In this document: piece by piece, positions 23,125 through 31,981 of the stretch | Numbering within the stretch: position 1 is the stretch's first letter | Layout: the number at the start of each line of letters is the position of its first letter | NCBI RefSeq assembly: GCF_002918555.1 | Contig: NZ_PQMB01000001.1 | Coordinates: forward strand, 558,087-622,086 | Length of the DNA stretch: 64,000 bases | From: Citrobacter amalonaticus | Lineage (GTDB): Bacteria; Pseudomonadota; Gammaproteobacteria; Enterobacterales; Enterobacteriaceae | Direction of reading: 5' to 3' | The notes under the pieces: generated by a model | Told to the model about the DNA's origin: nothing | Databases searched by the model: none | The model's input: the letters and a program-made list of their open reading frames with translations, nothing else | Made by a program: the position numbers and the translations under genes

Positions 23125-23189
23125 TTAGCTACATCCCTGACCTGTTAACCCGTTATTATTGGCAAGTATCAATTTCCGCATCCGCAAAA

Positions 23190-23322
23190 TTTTTCAGGTT
23201 GTATCAAGGCGGCAAGTGAATGACGAATTTGTCGCTGCGTTGCCGCGTAACCCGGCCTTGTGGGGCCAGCGCAGGCGCGGTTCAAAACGACGACGCGTTT
23301 TGTCCTGCAACTCAAATTATTT
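23190..23322. repeat. Dispersed intergenic repeat, copy upstream of nfo
   Basis: Second copy of the element found in the mglB leader. It reads AAGGCGGCAAGTGAATGACG, then the block shared with 11829-11936, ending TTTTGTCCTGCAACTCAAAT. It fills most of the 227-bp yeiH-nfo gap and may separate nfo from its ancestral promoter. Confidence 0.7.
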
Positions 23323-23351
23323 AGCGTATAGCGGGTTAACAGGAGTCTTTC

Positions 23352-24209
23352 ATGAAATACATCGGAGCGCACGTTAGCGCTGCGGGCGGACTGGCCAATG
23401 CCGCCATTCGCGCCGCTGAAATCGACGCAACTGCATTCGCGTTATTCACTAAAAATCAGCGTCAATGGCGCGCCGCGCCGCTTACTACTCAGATCATTGA
23501 TGATTTTAAAGCCGCCTGCGAAAAATACCACTTTTCGTCTGCGCAAATCCTCCCGCATGACAGCTACCTGATCAACCTCGGCCATCCGGTTCAGGAAGCG
23601 CTGGAAAAGTCGCGCGAGGCCTTCGTTGATGAGATGCAGCGCTGCGAACAGCTCGGTTTATCCCTCCTGAACTTCCATCCGGGCAGCCACCTGATGCAAA
23701 TTTCCGAAGACGAGTGTCTGGCGAAGATCGCAGAATCGATCAATATCGCCCTCGCTCAAACTCAGGGAGTGACCGCCGTCATTGAAAACACCGCAGGTCA
23801 GGGCAGCAATCTCGGTTTCAAATTCGAGCATCTCGCCGCCATCATCGACGGAGTGGAAGACAAATCTCGCGTGGGGGTCTGTATTGATACCTGCCATGCG
23901 TTTGCTGCCGGTTACGATCTGCGCACCGCCGACGAATGTGAGAAGACGTTTGCCCATTTTGAGCGCATCGTTGGCTTTCAGTATCTGCGCGGGATGCACC
24001 TGAACGACGCCAAAAGTACTTTCGGCAGTCGCGTTGACCGTCACCACAGCCTGGGTGAAGGTAACATTGGTCATGACGCGTTTCGCTGGATCATGCAGGA
24101 CGATCGCTTCGATGGTATCCCGCTGGTGCTGGAAACCATCAATCCGGATATCTGGGCAGAAGAGATTGCGTGGCTGAAAACCCAGCAAACAGAAAAGGTG
24201 GTTGCGTAA
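23352..24209 (+). CDS. nfo: Endonuclease IV (AP endonuclease)
   Basis: Cuts DNA 5' to abasic sites and removes 3' blocking lesions in base excision repair; induced by SoxRS in E. coli. The 285-residue TIM barrel uses three zinc ions; the first ligands H69 ([11 protein letters not shown]) and H109 (NFHPGSH), then [22 protein letters not shown] and HLNDAK are all visible. A good GGAG site precedes the ATG. No SoxS box was identified with confidence upstream. Confidence 0.97.
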   Translation: MKYIGAHVSAAGGLANAAIRAAEIDATAFALFTKNQRQWRAAPLTTQIIDDFKAACEKYHFSSAQILPHDSYLINLGHPVQEALEKSREAFVDEMQRCEQLGLSLLNFHPGSHLMQISEDECLAKIAESINIALAQTQGVTAVIENTAGQGSNLGFKFEHLAAIIDGVEDKSRVGVCIDTCHAFAAGYDLRTADECEKTFAHFERIVGFQYLRGMHLNDAKSTFGSRVDRHHSLGEGNIGHDAFRWIMQDDRFDGIPLVLETINPDIWAEEIAWLKTQQTEKVVA

Positions 24210-24211
24210 TA

Positions 24212-25306
24212 ATGAACGACAGGGAAAAACAGATACTCAAGATCCTGCGCCGCAATCCGCTGATTCAACAAAACGAAATTGCCGATATTTTGCAGATCAG
24301 CCGCTCGCGCGTGGCGGCCCATATCATGGACCTGATGCGTAAGGGGATGATTAAAGGCAAAGGCTACATCCTCACCGAGCAGGAATACTGCGTGGTGGTG
24401 GGGGCAATCAACATGGATATTCGCGGCGTGGCAGATATTCATTACCCGCAGGCCGCCTCCAACCCTGGCAGCATTCACTGTTCGGCTGGCGGCGTGGGGC
24501 GCAATATCGCCCACAACCTGGCGCTGCTGGGGCGCGATGTTCATTTGATCTCTGCCGTTGGCAGCGACTTTTATGGCGAGACGTTACTGGAACAGACCCG
24601 TCAGGCTGGCGTGAATATCTCCAACTGTATTCGCTTGCACGGACATAACACCTCCACCTATCTCTCTATTGCCAATCAGCAGGAAGAGACGGTCCTGGCG
24701 ATCAACGACACTCACATCCTGCAACAGCTAACGCCGCAGCTGCTGAACGGTTCGCGGGATTTGATTCGCCACGCGGGCGTGGTGCTGGCGGACTGCAACC
24801 TGACGCCGGAAGCCATTGAGTGGGTCTTTACCATTGCCGATGATATTCCGGTGTTTATCGATACCGTTTCCGAGTTCAAAGCGGCGAAAATGAAGACCTG
24901 GTTTTCGCGTATCCACACTCTGAAACCCACGCAAAAAGAGCTGGAGATCCTTTGGGGTCAGCCCATCGCTTCTGATGCCGATCGCGTTCAGGTAGTGAAC
25001 GCCCTGCATCAGCAAGGCGTACAGCAAATCTTTGTCTGTCTGGAAGATGAGTCTGTCTTTTGCAGCGAGAAAAACGGCGAGCAGTTCCTGCTCACGCCGC
25101 CTGCGCATACGGTGATTGACAGCTTTGGTGCCGATGATGGTTTTATGGCAGGTCTGATTTACAGCTTTCTGGAAGGGAGTAATTTTCGCGACAGCGCAAA
25201 CTTCGCGATGGCCTGTGCCGCGCTTTCTCGCGCCAGCGTCAGCATTAACAACCCTACTCTCTCTGTGGATAACGCTATCTATCTGCTGCAAACGGCCCAG
25301 GCGTAA
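24212..25306 (+). CDS. yeiI: PfkB-family sugar/nucleoside kinase with N-terminal HTH (YeiI)
   Basis: 364 residues in two parts: an N-terminal winged helix (about 1-58, LKILRRNPLIQQNEIADILQ) and a PfkB kinase domain like PsuK (VVVGAINMDIRG; SAGGVGRNIAHNLALLG). The anion-hole motif reads DSFGADDGFMAGL, with GADD in place of the usual GAGD; the catalytic aspartate is kept. The substrate is unknown; pseudouridine-like nucleosides are suggested by neighbours. The ATG at 24212 follows the nfo stop by two bases; the upstream extension lies inside nfo. Confidence 0.9.
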   Translation: MNDREKQILKILRRNPLIQQNEIADILQISRSRVAAHIMDLMRKGMIKGKGYILTEQEYCVVVGAINMDIRGVADIHYPQAASNPGSIHCSAGGVGRNIAHNLALLGRDVHLISAVGSDFYGETLLEQTRQAGVNISNCIRLHGHNTSTYLSIANQQEETVLAINDTHILQQLTPQLLNGSRDLIRHAGVVLADCNLTPEAIEWVFTIADDIPVFIDTVSEFKAAKMKTWFSRIHTLKPTQKELEILWGQPIASDADRVQVVNALHQQGVQQIFVCLEDESVFCSEKNGEQFLLTPPAHTVIDSFGADDGFMAGLIYSFLEGSNFRDSANFAMACAALSRASVSINNPTLSVDNAIYLLQTAQA

Positions 25307-25315
25307 TGCCTGGGC
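25295..25315. terminator. Stem-loop between convergent yeiI and nupX
   Basis: Perfect GCCCAGGC-GTAAT-GCCTGGGC overlapping the yeiI stop codon. No T-tract on either side. Confidence 0.55.
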
Positions 25316-25330
25316 ACACCATCGTTCCGG

Positions 25331-26581
25331 CTACGCTAAACCAATAAAGAATCCGGCTATCGTGGCGCTCATCAGATTAGAGAGCGTCGCCGCGGCCAGC
25401 GCCCGCAGCCCCAGTTGCGCAATCTCTGGGGCGCGGTGTGGGGCAACGGCAGAGAATGCCCCCACCACCACGCCGATGGAACCAAAGTTGGCAAAACCAC
25501 ACAGGGCAAACGAGATTATCGCAATGGTCTTCACATCCAGCGTGCCGCCCGTCTGTAAATAGGGTGAGAAGTTGAGATAAGCCACAAACTCGTTAATCGC
25601 CAGCTTCTGCCCTATCAGGCTGCCTGCCAGCGTCGCGTCGCTCCAGTCCACGCCCATCAGCCAGGCCAGCGGCGCCAGAAGCCAGCCAAAGATCCCTTCC
25701 AGCGTGGCGTGACCAAAACCAAACCAGCCGCCAATCCCACCGATAATCCCGTTGATCATCGCAATAATAGCGACAAACGCCATCACCACCGTCGCCACGC
25801 CGGCGGCGATTTTCAGGCCGGTCATCGCGCCGCTGGCTGCCGCTTCAATGATGCTTTTTGGCGGCGTTTCGGTAAATGACAGGTTTTCAAAAGTTACCTG
25901 CGTTTCCTCCGTCGCCGGACTCAGCATACGGGCAAACAGAATACCGCCGGGGATCGCCATTAAGGATGCGGCCAGCAGATATTCAATGGGCACGCCCAGA
26001 CCCGCGTAACCGATCATTGTGGAACCGGCGATTGAGGCCATCCCGCTGCAAATGGCGGTAAACAGCTCATTACGGTTAAGACGATCGATAAACGGTTTTA
26101 CAATCGCCGGGATCTCGTTTTGCCCGAGAAAAATGGTGGTGACCGCAACAAACGATTCGATCTTACTGATATTCAGCGCTTTCTGGAAAATGCCGCCGAG
26201 AATGCGGATGAGCCCTCCCATTACGCCGATGTAATACAACAGGCTCACCAGTGCGGTAATAAAAATAATCGCTGGCAGTACGCGAAAGGCAAACACAAAT
26301 CCGGCACCATCAAAAACCTGATCCATTTTCGGTCCCACCAGCGAACCAAAAATAAAGGCGCTTCCCGCGTCGCTATAGGTCATCACCTTGTGTACCCCCA
26401 GCGCCGCCTGTTCGGCCAGCCATTTGCCCGGTGGAAAGTAGAGCATCACACCGCCAATGGCAAATTGCAGCACCAGCGCCGCTCCTACGGTACGCAGGCT
26501 GATACGTTTTTTATTTACTGACAGCAGGAACGCGATTGCCAGTAATACCGCCATTCCCAGAACACTTCTCATTATATCCAT
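25331..26581 (-). CDS. nupX: Nucleoside permease NupX (CNT family)
   Basis: Concentrative nucleoside transporter of 416 residues in the inner membrane, symporting nucleosides with protons. CNT motifs are visible: FIFGSLVGPK, GQNEIPAIVKP, ICSGMASIAGS, and NEFVAYL. It lies 105 bases after rihB, forming an uptake-plus-hydrolysis unit. The neighbouring psuT is about 94% identical (about 25 differences in 416), strongest toward the C-terminus, and the leaders are also alike, so the two are duplicates. Confidence 0.95.
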   Translation of the reverse strand: MDIMRSVLGMAVLLAIAFLLSVNKKRISLRTVGAALVLQFAIGGVMLYFPPGKWLAEQAALGVHKVMTYSDAGSAFIFGSLVGPKMDQVFDGAGFVFAFRVLPAIIFITALVSLLYYIGVMGGLIRILGGIFQKALNISKIESFVAVTTIFLGQNEIPAIVKPFIDRLNRNELFTAICSGMASIAGSTMIGYAGLGVPIEYLLAASLMAIPGGILFARMLSPATEETQVTFENLSFTETPPKSIIEAAASGAMTGLKIAAGVATVVMAFVAIIAMINGIIGGIGGWFGFGHATLEGIFGWLLAPLAWLMGVDWSDATLAGSLIGQKLAINEFVAYLNFSPYLQTGGTLDVKTIAIISFALCGFANFGSIGVVVGAFSAVAPHRAPEIAQLGLRALAAATLSNLMSATIAGFFIGLA

Positions 26582-26618
26582 AATGATCTTCCCGTCATGC
26601 CAGGTCTTAACGCGTTAT

Positions 26619-26637
26619 GGGCGACCGCTCACTGCCC
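26619..26637 (-). repeat. Stem-loop in the nupX leader, shared with psuT
   Basis: GGGCGACCGCTCACTGCCC, a GGGC/GCCC hairpin. It is repeated with one change at 29799-29817 before psuT, showing that the duplication included upstream DNA. Confidence 0.7.
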
Positions 26638-26686
26638 ATCAGATTTTCATAGGCCTGTGCCGCGACGGCACGGGCCTGTCGTGGCG

Positions 26687-27619
26687 TCAGATATATTTGC
26701 ACACACACTCTTCCACTAAATCCCAGAACCATGCGGTATCAATCGTGATACCCACCTTCGCATTCGCCGGTTTTCCTGACACGCCCAGCTCGTCGCAAAC
26801 CGTGCGGCCATAGCACGGGCCGCTGTTGACATCGACTTCGACATACATGTCCTGGGTTTTGATCCCCTGGGGATTGATGAGATAACCGATACAGGTGGCA
26901 TCGTGCACCGGGCCACCGGCCAGACCGTAATTTTCAAACTGCGTTTTAAGGGTAAAATTCATGATATCGCTGAATAACTGACCTGCCGGACCTCCCACCT
27001 TTTCCATCCGGGCAATAATATCGGCGGTACAAACGGTCTGATTGGTCAGATCCAGCCCCATCATCACCAGCGGCACCCCGGAGGTGAAGACCACGCGGGC
27101 CGCTTCCGGGTCGGCGAAGATATTGAACTCGGCGGAAGGGGTAAAGTTGCCGGTACCGTATGCGCCGCCCATCAGGACGATCTCACGGATTTTCGGCACA
27201 ATTTCGGGCTGCATACGCATCGCTACGGCAATGTTCGTCAACGGTCCTACCGGAACCAGCGTGATGTCGCCATGACTTGCCATCAGCGTGTCGATAATAT
27301 ATTTCACCGCATGGGTAGTCTCCGCTTTACGGGTCAGCGGTTCAAATACCGGGCCATCCAGACCTGACTCACCGTGGATATTGTCCGCCACAATCTGTTT
27401 GCGCATAATCGGTTGCGGCATTCCGGCATAAACCGGCACATTAATATTGAGCTTCTGACAAACATTTAATCCGTTAACTAATGTCTTATCCAGCGTCTGG
27501 TTTCCGGCAACAATCGTAATACCCAGGAGATCAATTGCCGGATGTCGGGCCGCCATCATCATGGCAATAGCGTCATCATGGCCCGGATCGCAATCCAGAA
27601 TTATTTTTCTTTTTTCCAT
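26687..27619 (-). CDS. rihB: Pyrimidine-specific ribonucleoside hydrolase RihB
   Basis: Hydrolyses cytidine and uridine to base plus ribose. The 310 residues start with the calcium-binding signature DCDPGHDDA (D9, D11, D15, D16). Further conserved segments are [21 protein letters not shown] and the late PVHDATCIG. The C-terminus CVCKYI is three residues shorter than in E. coli. It is the first gene of rihB-nupX. Confidence 0.95.
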   Translation of the reverse strand: MEKRKIILDCDPGHDDAIAMMMAARHPAIDLLGITIVAGNQTLDKTLVNGLNVCQKLNINVPVYAGMPQPIMRKQIVADNIHGESGLDGPVFEPLTRKAETTHAVKYIIDTLMASHGDITLVPVGPLTNIAVAMRMQPEIVPKIREIVLMGGAYGTGNFTPSAEFNIFADPEAARVVFTSGVPLVMMGLDLTNQTVCTADIIARMEKVGGPAGQLFSDIMNFTLKTQFENYGLAGGPVHDATCIGYLINPQGIKTQDMYVEVDVNSGPCYGRTVCDELGVSGKPANAKVGITIDTAWFWDLVEECVCKYI

Positions 27620-27719
27620 TTTTTATTTCCTCTGTTCGCTGTTACGTTATTTTTTTCTTATCAAAGAAAACCAAAGCGGGTCGTTGATTGAATCATAACG
27701 ACAGAAAACGTATGCTGAA

Positions 27720-27735
27720 TATGAGAAATCTCATA
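27720..27735. promoter_or_regulatory. Palindrome just before yeiL, candidate operator
   Basis: TATGAGA-AA-TCTCATA, perfect seven-base arms, ending 13 bases before the yeiL start. The position suits autorepression by a CRP/FNR-family protein or control of start access in the message. Confidence 0.5.
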
Positions 27736-27748
27736 CCGGGAAACCATT

Positions 27749-28447
27749 GTGAAAGAAATCCAAAATGACGATCTCAGGCAGCAGCTGATAAGCAATTCTG
27801 GCTATACAAAATGCTTTTCTGTTGATGTCGCGCATGATACCCGGTTGTTTCATGTGGCGGCCGGAGACTACATTGTGCGGGAAGGAAACCGGCCAGCCTG
27901 GCTGTTTTATCTGGTTCGCGGTCGCGCCAGGCTGGACGCCACGTTACCGAACGGGCGCGTGTCGTTAATCGACTTTTTTGGCGCGCCCTGTTTTATTGGG
28001 GAAATTGAATTAGTTGATGCCGATCACGAACCGCGCGCCGTCCAGGCCATTGAAGAATGCTGGTGTCTGGCGCTACCGATAAAACAATATCGTCCATTGT
28101 TATTAAACGATGCGACTTTCCTGCGTCAACTTTGTGTCGCATTAAGTCGTAAAAATTATCGAAATATTGTCTCACTGACCCAGAATCAGTCATTTCCGCT
28201 AATTAATCGTCTGGCCGCTTTTATTTTACTGACACAGCATGGTGATATTTATCACGAAAAACATACTCAGGCGGCGGAATATATGGGCGTGACCTACCGT
28301 CATCTATTATATGTCATCGCACAATTTACGCGGGAAGGTCTGCTGTTAAAACAAAAGAACGGCTATGCCATTAAAGATAAAAAGCGCCTGACTGCCCTGG
28401 CGCTTGAGATGGATCCGGAAAATAGTTTTACCCGTTTATTGCACTAA
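27749..28447 (+). CDS. yeiL: CRP/FNR-family regulator YeiL
   Basis: Transcription regulator of 232 residues: an N-terminal cyclic-nucleotide-binding-like domain (about 30-130, with [22 protein letters not shown]) and a C-terminal winged helix ([18 protein letters not shown]). E. coli YeiL is linked to post-exponential and nitrogen-starvation survival. The start is GTG at 27749, the only candidate near the expected length; it is about 13 residues longer than E. coli YeiL. Cysteines at about 22 and in EECWCLAL could bind a metal cofactor. It diverges from rihB and converges on psuT. Confidence 0.88.
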   Translation: MKEIQNDDLRQQLISNSGYTKCFSVDVAHDTRLFHVAAGDYIVREGNRPAWLFYLVRGRARLDATLPNGRVSLIDFFGAPCFIGEIELVDADHEPRAVQAIEECWCLALPIKQYRPLLLNDATFLRQLCVALSRKNYRNIVSLTQNQSFPLINRLAAFILLTQHGDIYHEKHTQAAEYMGVTYRHLLYVIAQFTREGLLLKQKNGYAIKDKKRLTALALEMDPENSFTRLLH

Positions 28448-28449
28448 CC

Positions 28450-28475
28450 GGTGCGCCAGCAAAACCTGGCGCACC
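28450..28475. terminator. Stem-loop between convergent yeiL and psuT
   Basis: Perfect GGTGCGCCAG-CAAAAC-CTGGCGCACC, two bases after the yeiL stop; strong stem, no T-tract. Confidence 0.65.
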
Positions 28476-28481
28476 GCTATT

Positions 28482-29732
28482 TCAGGCAAGACCAATAAAG
28501 AATCCGGCTATCGTGGCGCTCATCAGGTTAGAGAGCGTCGCCGCGGCCAGCGCCCGCATCCCCAGCTGGGCGATTTCCGGCGCACGCTGCGGCGCAATCG
28601 CCGAAAATGCCCCCACCACCACGCCGATGGAACCAAAGTTGGCAAAACCACACAGGGCGAACGAGATGATCGCAATGGTCTTCACATCCAGCGTGCCGCC
28701 CGTCTGTAAATAGGGTGAGAAGTTGAGATAAGCCACAAACTCGTTAATCGCCAGCTTCTGCCCTATCAGGCTGCCTGCCAGCGTTGCGTCGCTCCAGTCC
28801 ACGCCCATAATCCAGGCCAGCGGCGCCAGAACCCAGCCAAAGATCCCTTCGAGCGTGGCGTGACCATAGCCGAACCAGCCGCCAATCCCGCCGATAATCC
28901 CGTTGATCATTGCGATAATGGCGACAAACGCCATCACCACCGTCGCCACGCCAGCGGCGATTTTCAGGCCAGTCATCGCGCCACTGGCTGCCGCTTCAAT
29001 GATGCTTTTTGGCGGCGTTTCGGTAAATGACAGGTTCTCGAAAGTGACTTTTGACGCTTCCGTCGCCGGACTCAGCATACGGGCAAACAGAATACCGCCA
29101 GGGATCGCCATTAAGGATGCGGCCAGCAGATAATCAATCGGTACCCCCATCCCCGCGTAACCAATCATCATCGAACCGGCAATAGAAGCCATTCCACTAC
29201 AGATAGCGGTAAACAGCTCGTTGCGGTTAAGACGATCGATAAACGGTTTTACAATCGCCGGGATCTCGTTTTGCCCAAGGAAGATGGTGGTGACCGCAAC
29301 AAACGACTCGATTTTGCTGATGTTCAGCGCTTTCTGGAAAATACCGCCAAGAATACGGATGAGCAGCCCCATCACACCGATGTAGTAAAGCAAACTGATA
29401 AGCGCAGTCACAAAGATGATGGCGGGCAGTACGCGGAAGGCGAAGATAAATCCGGCGCCGTCAAACAGCACATCCATTTTTGGCCCCACCAGCGAGCCAA
29501 AGATAAATGCACTTCCTGCGTCGCTATAGGACATCACCTTATGCACGCCGAGGGCGGCCTGCTCCACCAGCCATTTCCCCGGCGGAAAATAGAGCATGAT
29601 CCCACCGATGGCAATTTGCAGCACCAGCGCCGCACCGACGGTACGCAAACTGATTTGTTTTTTATTTACTGACAGCAGGAACGCGATTGCCAGTAATACC
29701 AGCATACCCACAACACTTCTCATTATATCCAT
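28482..29732 (-). CDS. psuT: Pseudouridine transporter PsuT (CNT family)
   Basis: Inner-membrane CNT transporter of 416 residues, last gene of psuK-psuG-psuT and so assigned to pseudouridine uptake. It has the same motifs as NupX (GQNEIPAIVKP, NEFVAYL). Differences from NupX cluster in the first 230 residues, for example MDVLFDG against MDQVFDG and ASKVTF against ETQVTF. The C-terminal half is almost unchanged, and stretches of more than 100 bases are nearly identical in DNA, suggesting gene conversion. Confidence 0.93.
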   Translation of the reverse strand: MDIMRSVVGMLVLLAIAFLLSVNKKQISLRTVGAALVLQIAIGGIMLYFPPGKWLVEQAALGVHKVMSYSDAGSAFIFGSLVGPKMDVLFDGAGFIFAFRVLPAIIFVTALISLLYYIGVMGLLIRILGGIFQKALNISKIESFVAVTTIFLGQNEIPAIVKPFIDRLNRNELFTAICSGMASIAGSMMIGYAGMGVPIDYLLAASLMAIPGGILFARMLSPATEASKVTFENLSFTETPPKSIIEAAASGAMTGLKIAAGVATVVMAFVAIIAMINGIIGGIGGWFGYGHATLEGIFGWVLAPLAWIMGVDWSDATLAGSLIGQKLAINEFVAYLNFSPYLQTGGTLDVKTIAIISFALCGFANFGSIGVVVGAFSAIAPQRAPEIAQLGMRALAAATLSNLMSATIAGFFIGLA

Positions 29733-29798
29733 AATGATCTTCCCTTCATGCCAGGAAACCCGGCGTAAACGCCAGGTTTTGGTATGGTTGATGTTCGC

Positions 29799-29817
29799 GG
29801 GCGACCGCTCTCTGCCC
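29799..29817 (-). repeat. Stem-loop in the psuT leader, shared with nupX
   Basis: GGGCGACCGCTCTCTGCCC, matching 26619-26637 with one substitution. It lies between psuG and psuT. Confidence 0.7.
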
Positions 29818-29828
29818 GTGAGGTGTAA

Positions 29829-30764
29829 TCACGCGAGGCGTTGGTACTCCTTCGCAATCTCGCAGGCCAGTACGGCGTTATTAAACACCAGTTGGATGTT
29901 GGACTTCAGGCTGTCGCCACCGGTCAGTTCTGCTACACGCGCCAGCAGGAACGGCGTGCTCTCTTTGCCCACGACGCCCTGCTCTTCGGCTTCCTTCACG
30001 GCCTGGTCGATCGCGGCATTAATTTTCTCTTCCGCCATCGCAAACTGTTCCGGGATCGGATTGGCCACAACCAGACCACCGTTCAGACCGGTCTGCCACT
30101 TCACCGCCATCGCGCGGGCGATTTCTTTCGCGCTGTCCAGACGAATGCTGACGTCAAACGGACTGGTGCGGCAGAAAAATGCCGGAAGCGCTGTGGTTTG
30201 ATAACCAATGAGCGGCACGCCGAAGGTTTCCAGATATTCCGTGGTTAACCCGAGGTCGAGAATAGATTTCGCACCGGCACAAACCACGGTGACATTGGTA
30301 TGCGCCAGCTCCTGTAGATCAGCAGAAATATCGAACGTGTGTTCCGCACCGCGGTGTACCCCACCAATACCACCGGTCGCAAAAACCGTAATTCCGGCCA
30401 GTGCGGCAATAATCATGGTGGATGCAACGGTAGTCGCACCATTTTTTCCGGCAGCAACAACAAACGGTAAATCACGGCGACTGACTTTAGTTACGCTATG
30501 TCCTTCACGACCTAATAATTCAATCTCTTCTTTACTCAGGCCCACTTTCATTACGCCGCCAATAATGGCAATAGTTGCCGGAACAGCGCCATGCTTACGA
30601 ATAGTTTCTTCAACTTCAATTGCCGTTTGCGCATTCTGCGGGAATGGCATACCGTGGGAAATAATGGTAGATTCCAGGGCGACAATGGGTTTTTTACTGT
30701 TTAAAGCTTCCTGTACTTCTGGCGAAATTTGTAATAATTCAGAGGAAAGGGTTAATTCAGACAT
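29829..30764 (-). CDS. psuG: Pseudouridine-5'-phosphate glycosidase
   Basis: Cleaves pseudouridine 5'-phosphate to uracil and ribose 5-phosphate, breaking the C-C glycosidic bond. The 311 residues keep the catalytic E31 (VALESTIISHG), D149 and K166 (CAGAKSILDLG). The start overlaps psuK by 13 bases, so translation is coupled. Confidence 0.96.
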   Translation of the reverse strand: MSELTLSSELLQISPEVQEALNSKKPIVALESTIISHGMPFPQNAQTAIEVEETIRKHGAVPATIAIIGGVMKVGLSKEEIELLGREGHSVTKVSRRDLPFVVAAGKNGATTVASTMIIAALAGITVFATGGIGGVHRGAEHTFDISADLQELAHTNVTVVCAGAKSILDLGLTTEYLETFGVPLIGYQTTALPAFFCRTSPFDVSIRLDSAKEIARAMAVKWQTGLNGGLVVANPIPEQFAMAEEKINAAIDQAVKEAEEQGVVGKESTPFLLARVAELTGGDSLKSNIQLVFNNAVLACEIAKEYQRLA

Positions 30765-31693
30765 TCTGTGTTCTCCACTAACGATGTAACATTCGCAACA
30801 GACAAATCAGGGTTATTGGTATATTCACAGGCAAGCGCCATTGATGAACAACCCTGCGCAAATCGAACCGAATCTATAAACGGCAGACCGTCAACCCAGC
30901 AGGCAGCAAGCCCCGCCATCATGGCATCACCGGCGCCGGTCACATTAATGACGTTGGTTTTAAAAGGTCGCGACCAGCCGTTTTCGCCGTTAATATCGCT
31001 GTAATACACGCCGTCGCCTCCCATGCTGAGAACCAGGCGATTCAGACCATGTTCATGGAACCACGCGGCGACCTTTCCGACATCATCACGCCCGGAGAGA
31101 GCAATGCCGCTGAGGGTTTCCGCCTCCAGACGGTTAGGCTTCAGGGTATGGATGTTGCCAAGCCGCTCGCGTATTTTGACGCACTTCCACGCCGAAACCG
31201 GATCAACAAACACCGGAACATCGCCCGCATTTTCCAGCACCCAGGCCAGCGCTTCTTCACTGATATTGCAGTCAGCGACAATCACCTTCGCACCGCGGAT
31301 AAAATCCGTATGCTGCGCTAAAAATTCCGCCGAAATGTGTTCGGTAATACTCATATCATTGATAGCCACCAGCATTTCGCCAGTATTATCGAGCAGGGAT
31401 AAATAACTTGATGTATTTTCCCCTGGCACAATCAGACATTTATCAACATGTACACCGGACTGGTTTGTTTGCGCCAGTAATGACTGCCCATAGAAATCAC
31501 TGCCGACGGCGGTCAATAACCATGAATTTTTTCCCAGCAGCGCCAGATTATGCGAAATATTACGTCCCACGCCGCCCGGAGTGAATTTAATCTTTCCCGG
31601 ATTCGAATCTGCATAATTTAAAGAAGCATGCGAATACCCGGCAACGTCCATATTGGCAGAACCAATAGTTACTATGTATTCCTTTTCACGCAT
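30752..31693 (-). CDS. psuK: Pseudouridine kinase
   Basis: PfkB-family kinase of 313 residues that phosphorylates pseudouridine for PsuG. Visible motifs are IGSANMDVAGYSH at the N-terminus, TPGGVGRNISHNLALLG, and the anion-hole/catalytic VTGAGDAMMAG near the end. The ATG at 31693 (MREKEYIV) gives the E. coli length. First gene of psuKGT; a palindromic candidate operator lies about 80 bases upstream. Confidence 0.95.
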   Translation of the reverse strand: MREKEYIVTIGSANMDVAGYSHASLNYADSNPGKIKFTPGGVGRNISHNLALLGKNSWLLTAVGSDFYGQSLLAQTNQSGVHVDKCLIVPGENTSSYLSLLDNTGEMLVAINDMSITEHISAEFLAQHTDFIRGAKVIVADCNISEEALAWVLENAGDVPVFVDPVSAWKCVKIRERLGNIHTLKPNRLEAETLSGIALSGRDDVGKVAAWFHEHGLNRLVLSMGGDGVYYSDINGENGWSRPFKTNVINVTGAGDAMMAGLAACWVDGLPFIDSVRFAQGCSSMALACEYTNNPDLSVANVTSLVENTECLN

Positions 31694-31771
31694 AGCACGT
31701 CCTCTGGCAATAAATTGCCATAACAAAGAGTTCGTTAACAATAACTCCCGGCACAACCGGAATTATTAGAG

Positions 31772-31795
31772 CACATGTTCACTATCAAACATGTG
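31772..31795. promoter_or_regulatory. Candidate operator of the psuKGT operon
   Basis: Perfect eight-base arms CACATGTT and AACATGTG around an eight-base centre, in the psuK promoter region. The regulator is not identifiable from the window; YeiL is a neighbour but is not shown to bind. Confidence 0.55.
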
Positions 31796-31934
31796 TTCAT
31801 GATATGCCTGTTTTTGACAAAGTAAATCCATTCGCAAGCGTCAAAGCGAATAGATATGAACAGAATCACAATTTTTTATAGATACAGTTTGCAACGGAGG
31901 AAAAAATTGAGAGGGAGGACACAAACCTGGGAAA

Positions 31935-31965
31935 TAAAAAAAGGGCAGAGATCGCTCTCTGCCCT
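31935..31965 (-). terminator. fruBKA terminator
   Basis: AGGGCAGAGA-TCGC-TCTCTGCCCT stem with a seven-T run on the minus strand, 17 bases after fruA. Confidence 0.92.
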
Positions 31966-31981
31966 GGGGATGAACCTGAAC

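Noticed and set aside
23125-23351. SoxS box for nfo
   Set aside because: Several partial matches, but none fits the consensus spacing; the repeat element dominates the gap.
27682-27700. FNR-like site before yeiL
   Set aside because: TTGAT-TGA-ATCAT has the wrong spacing and an incomplete right half for an FNR box.
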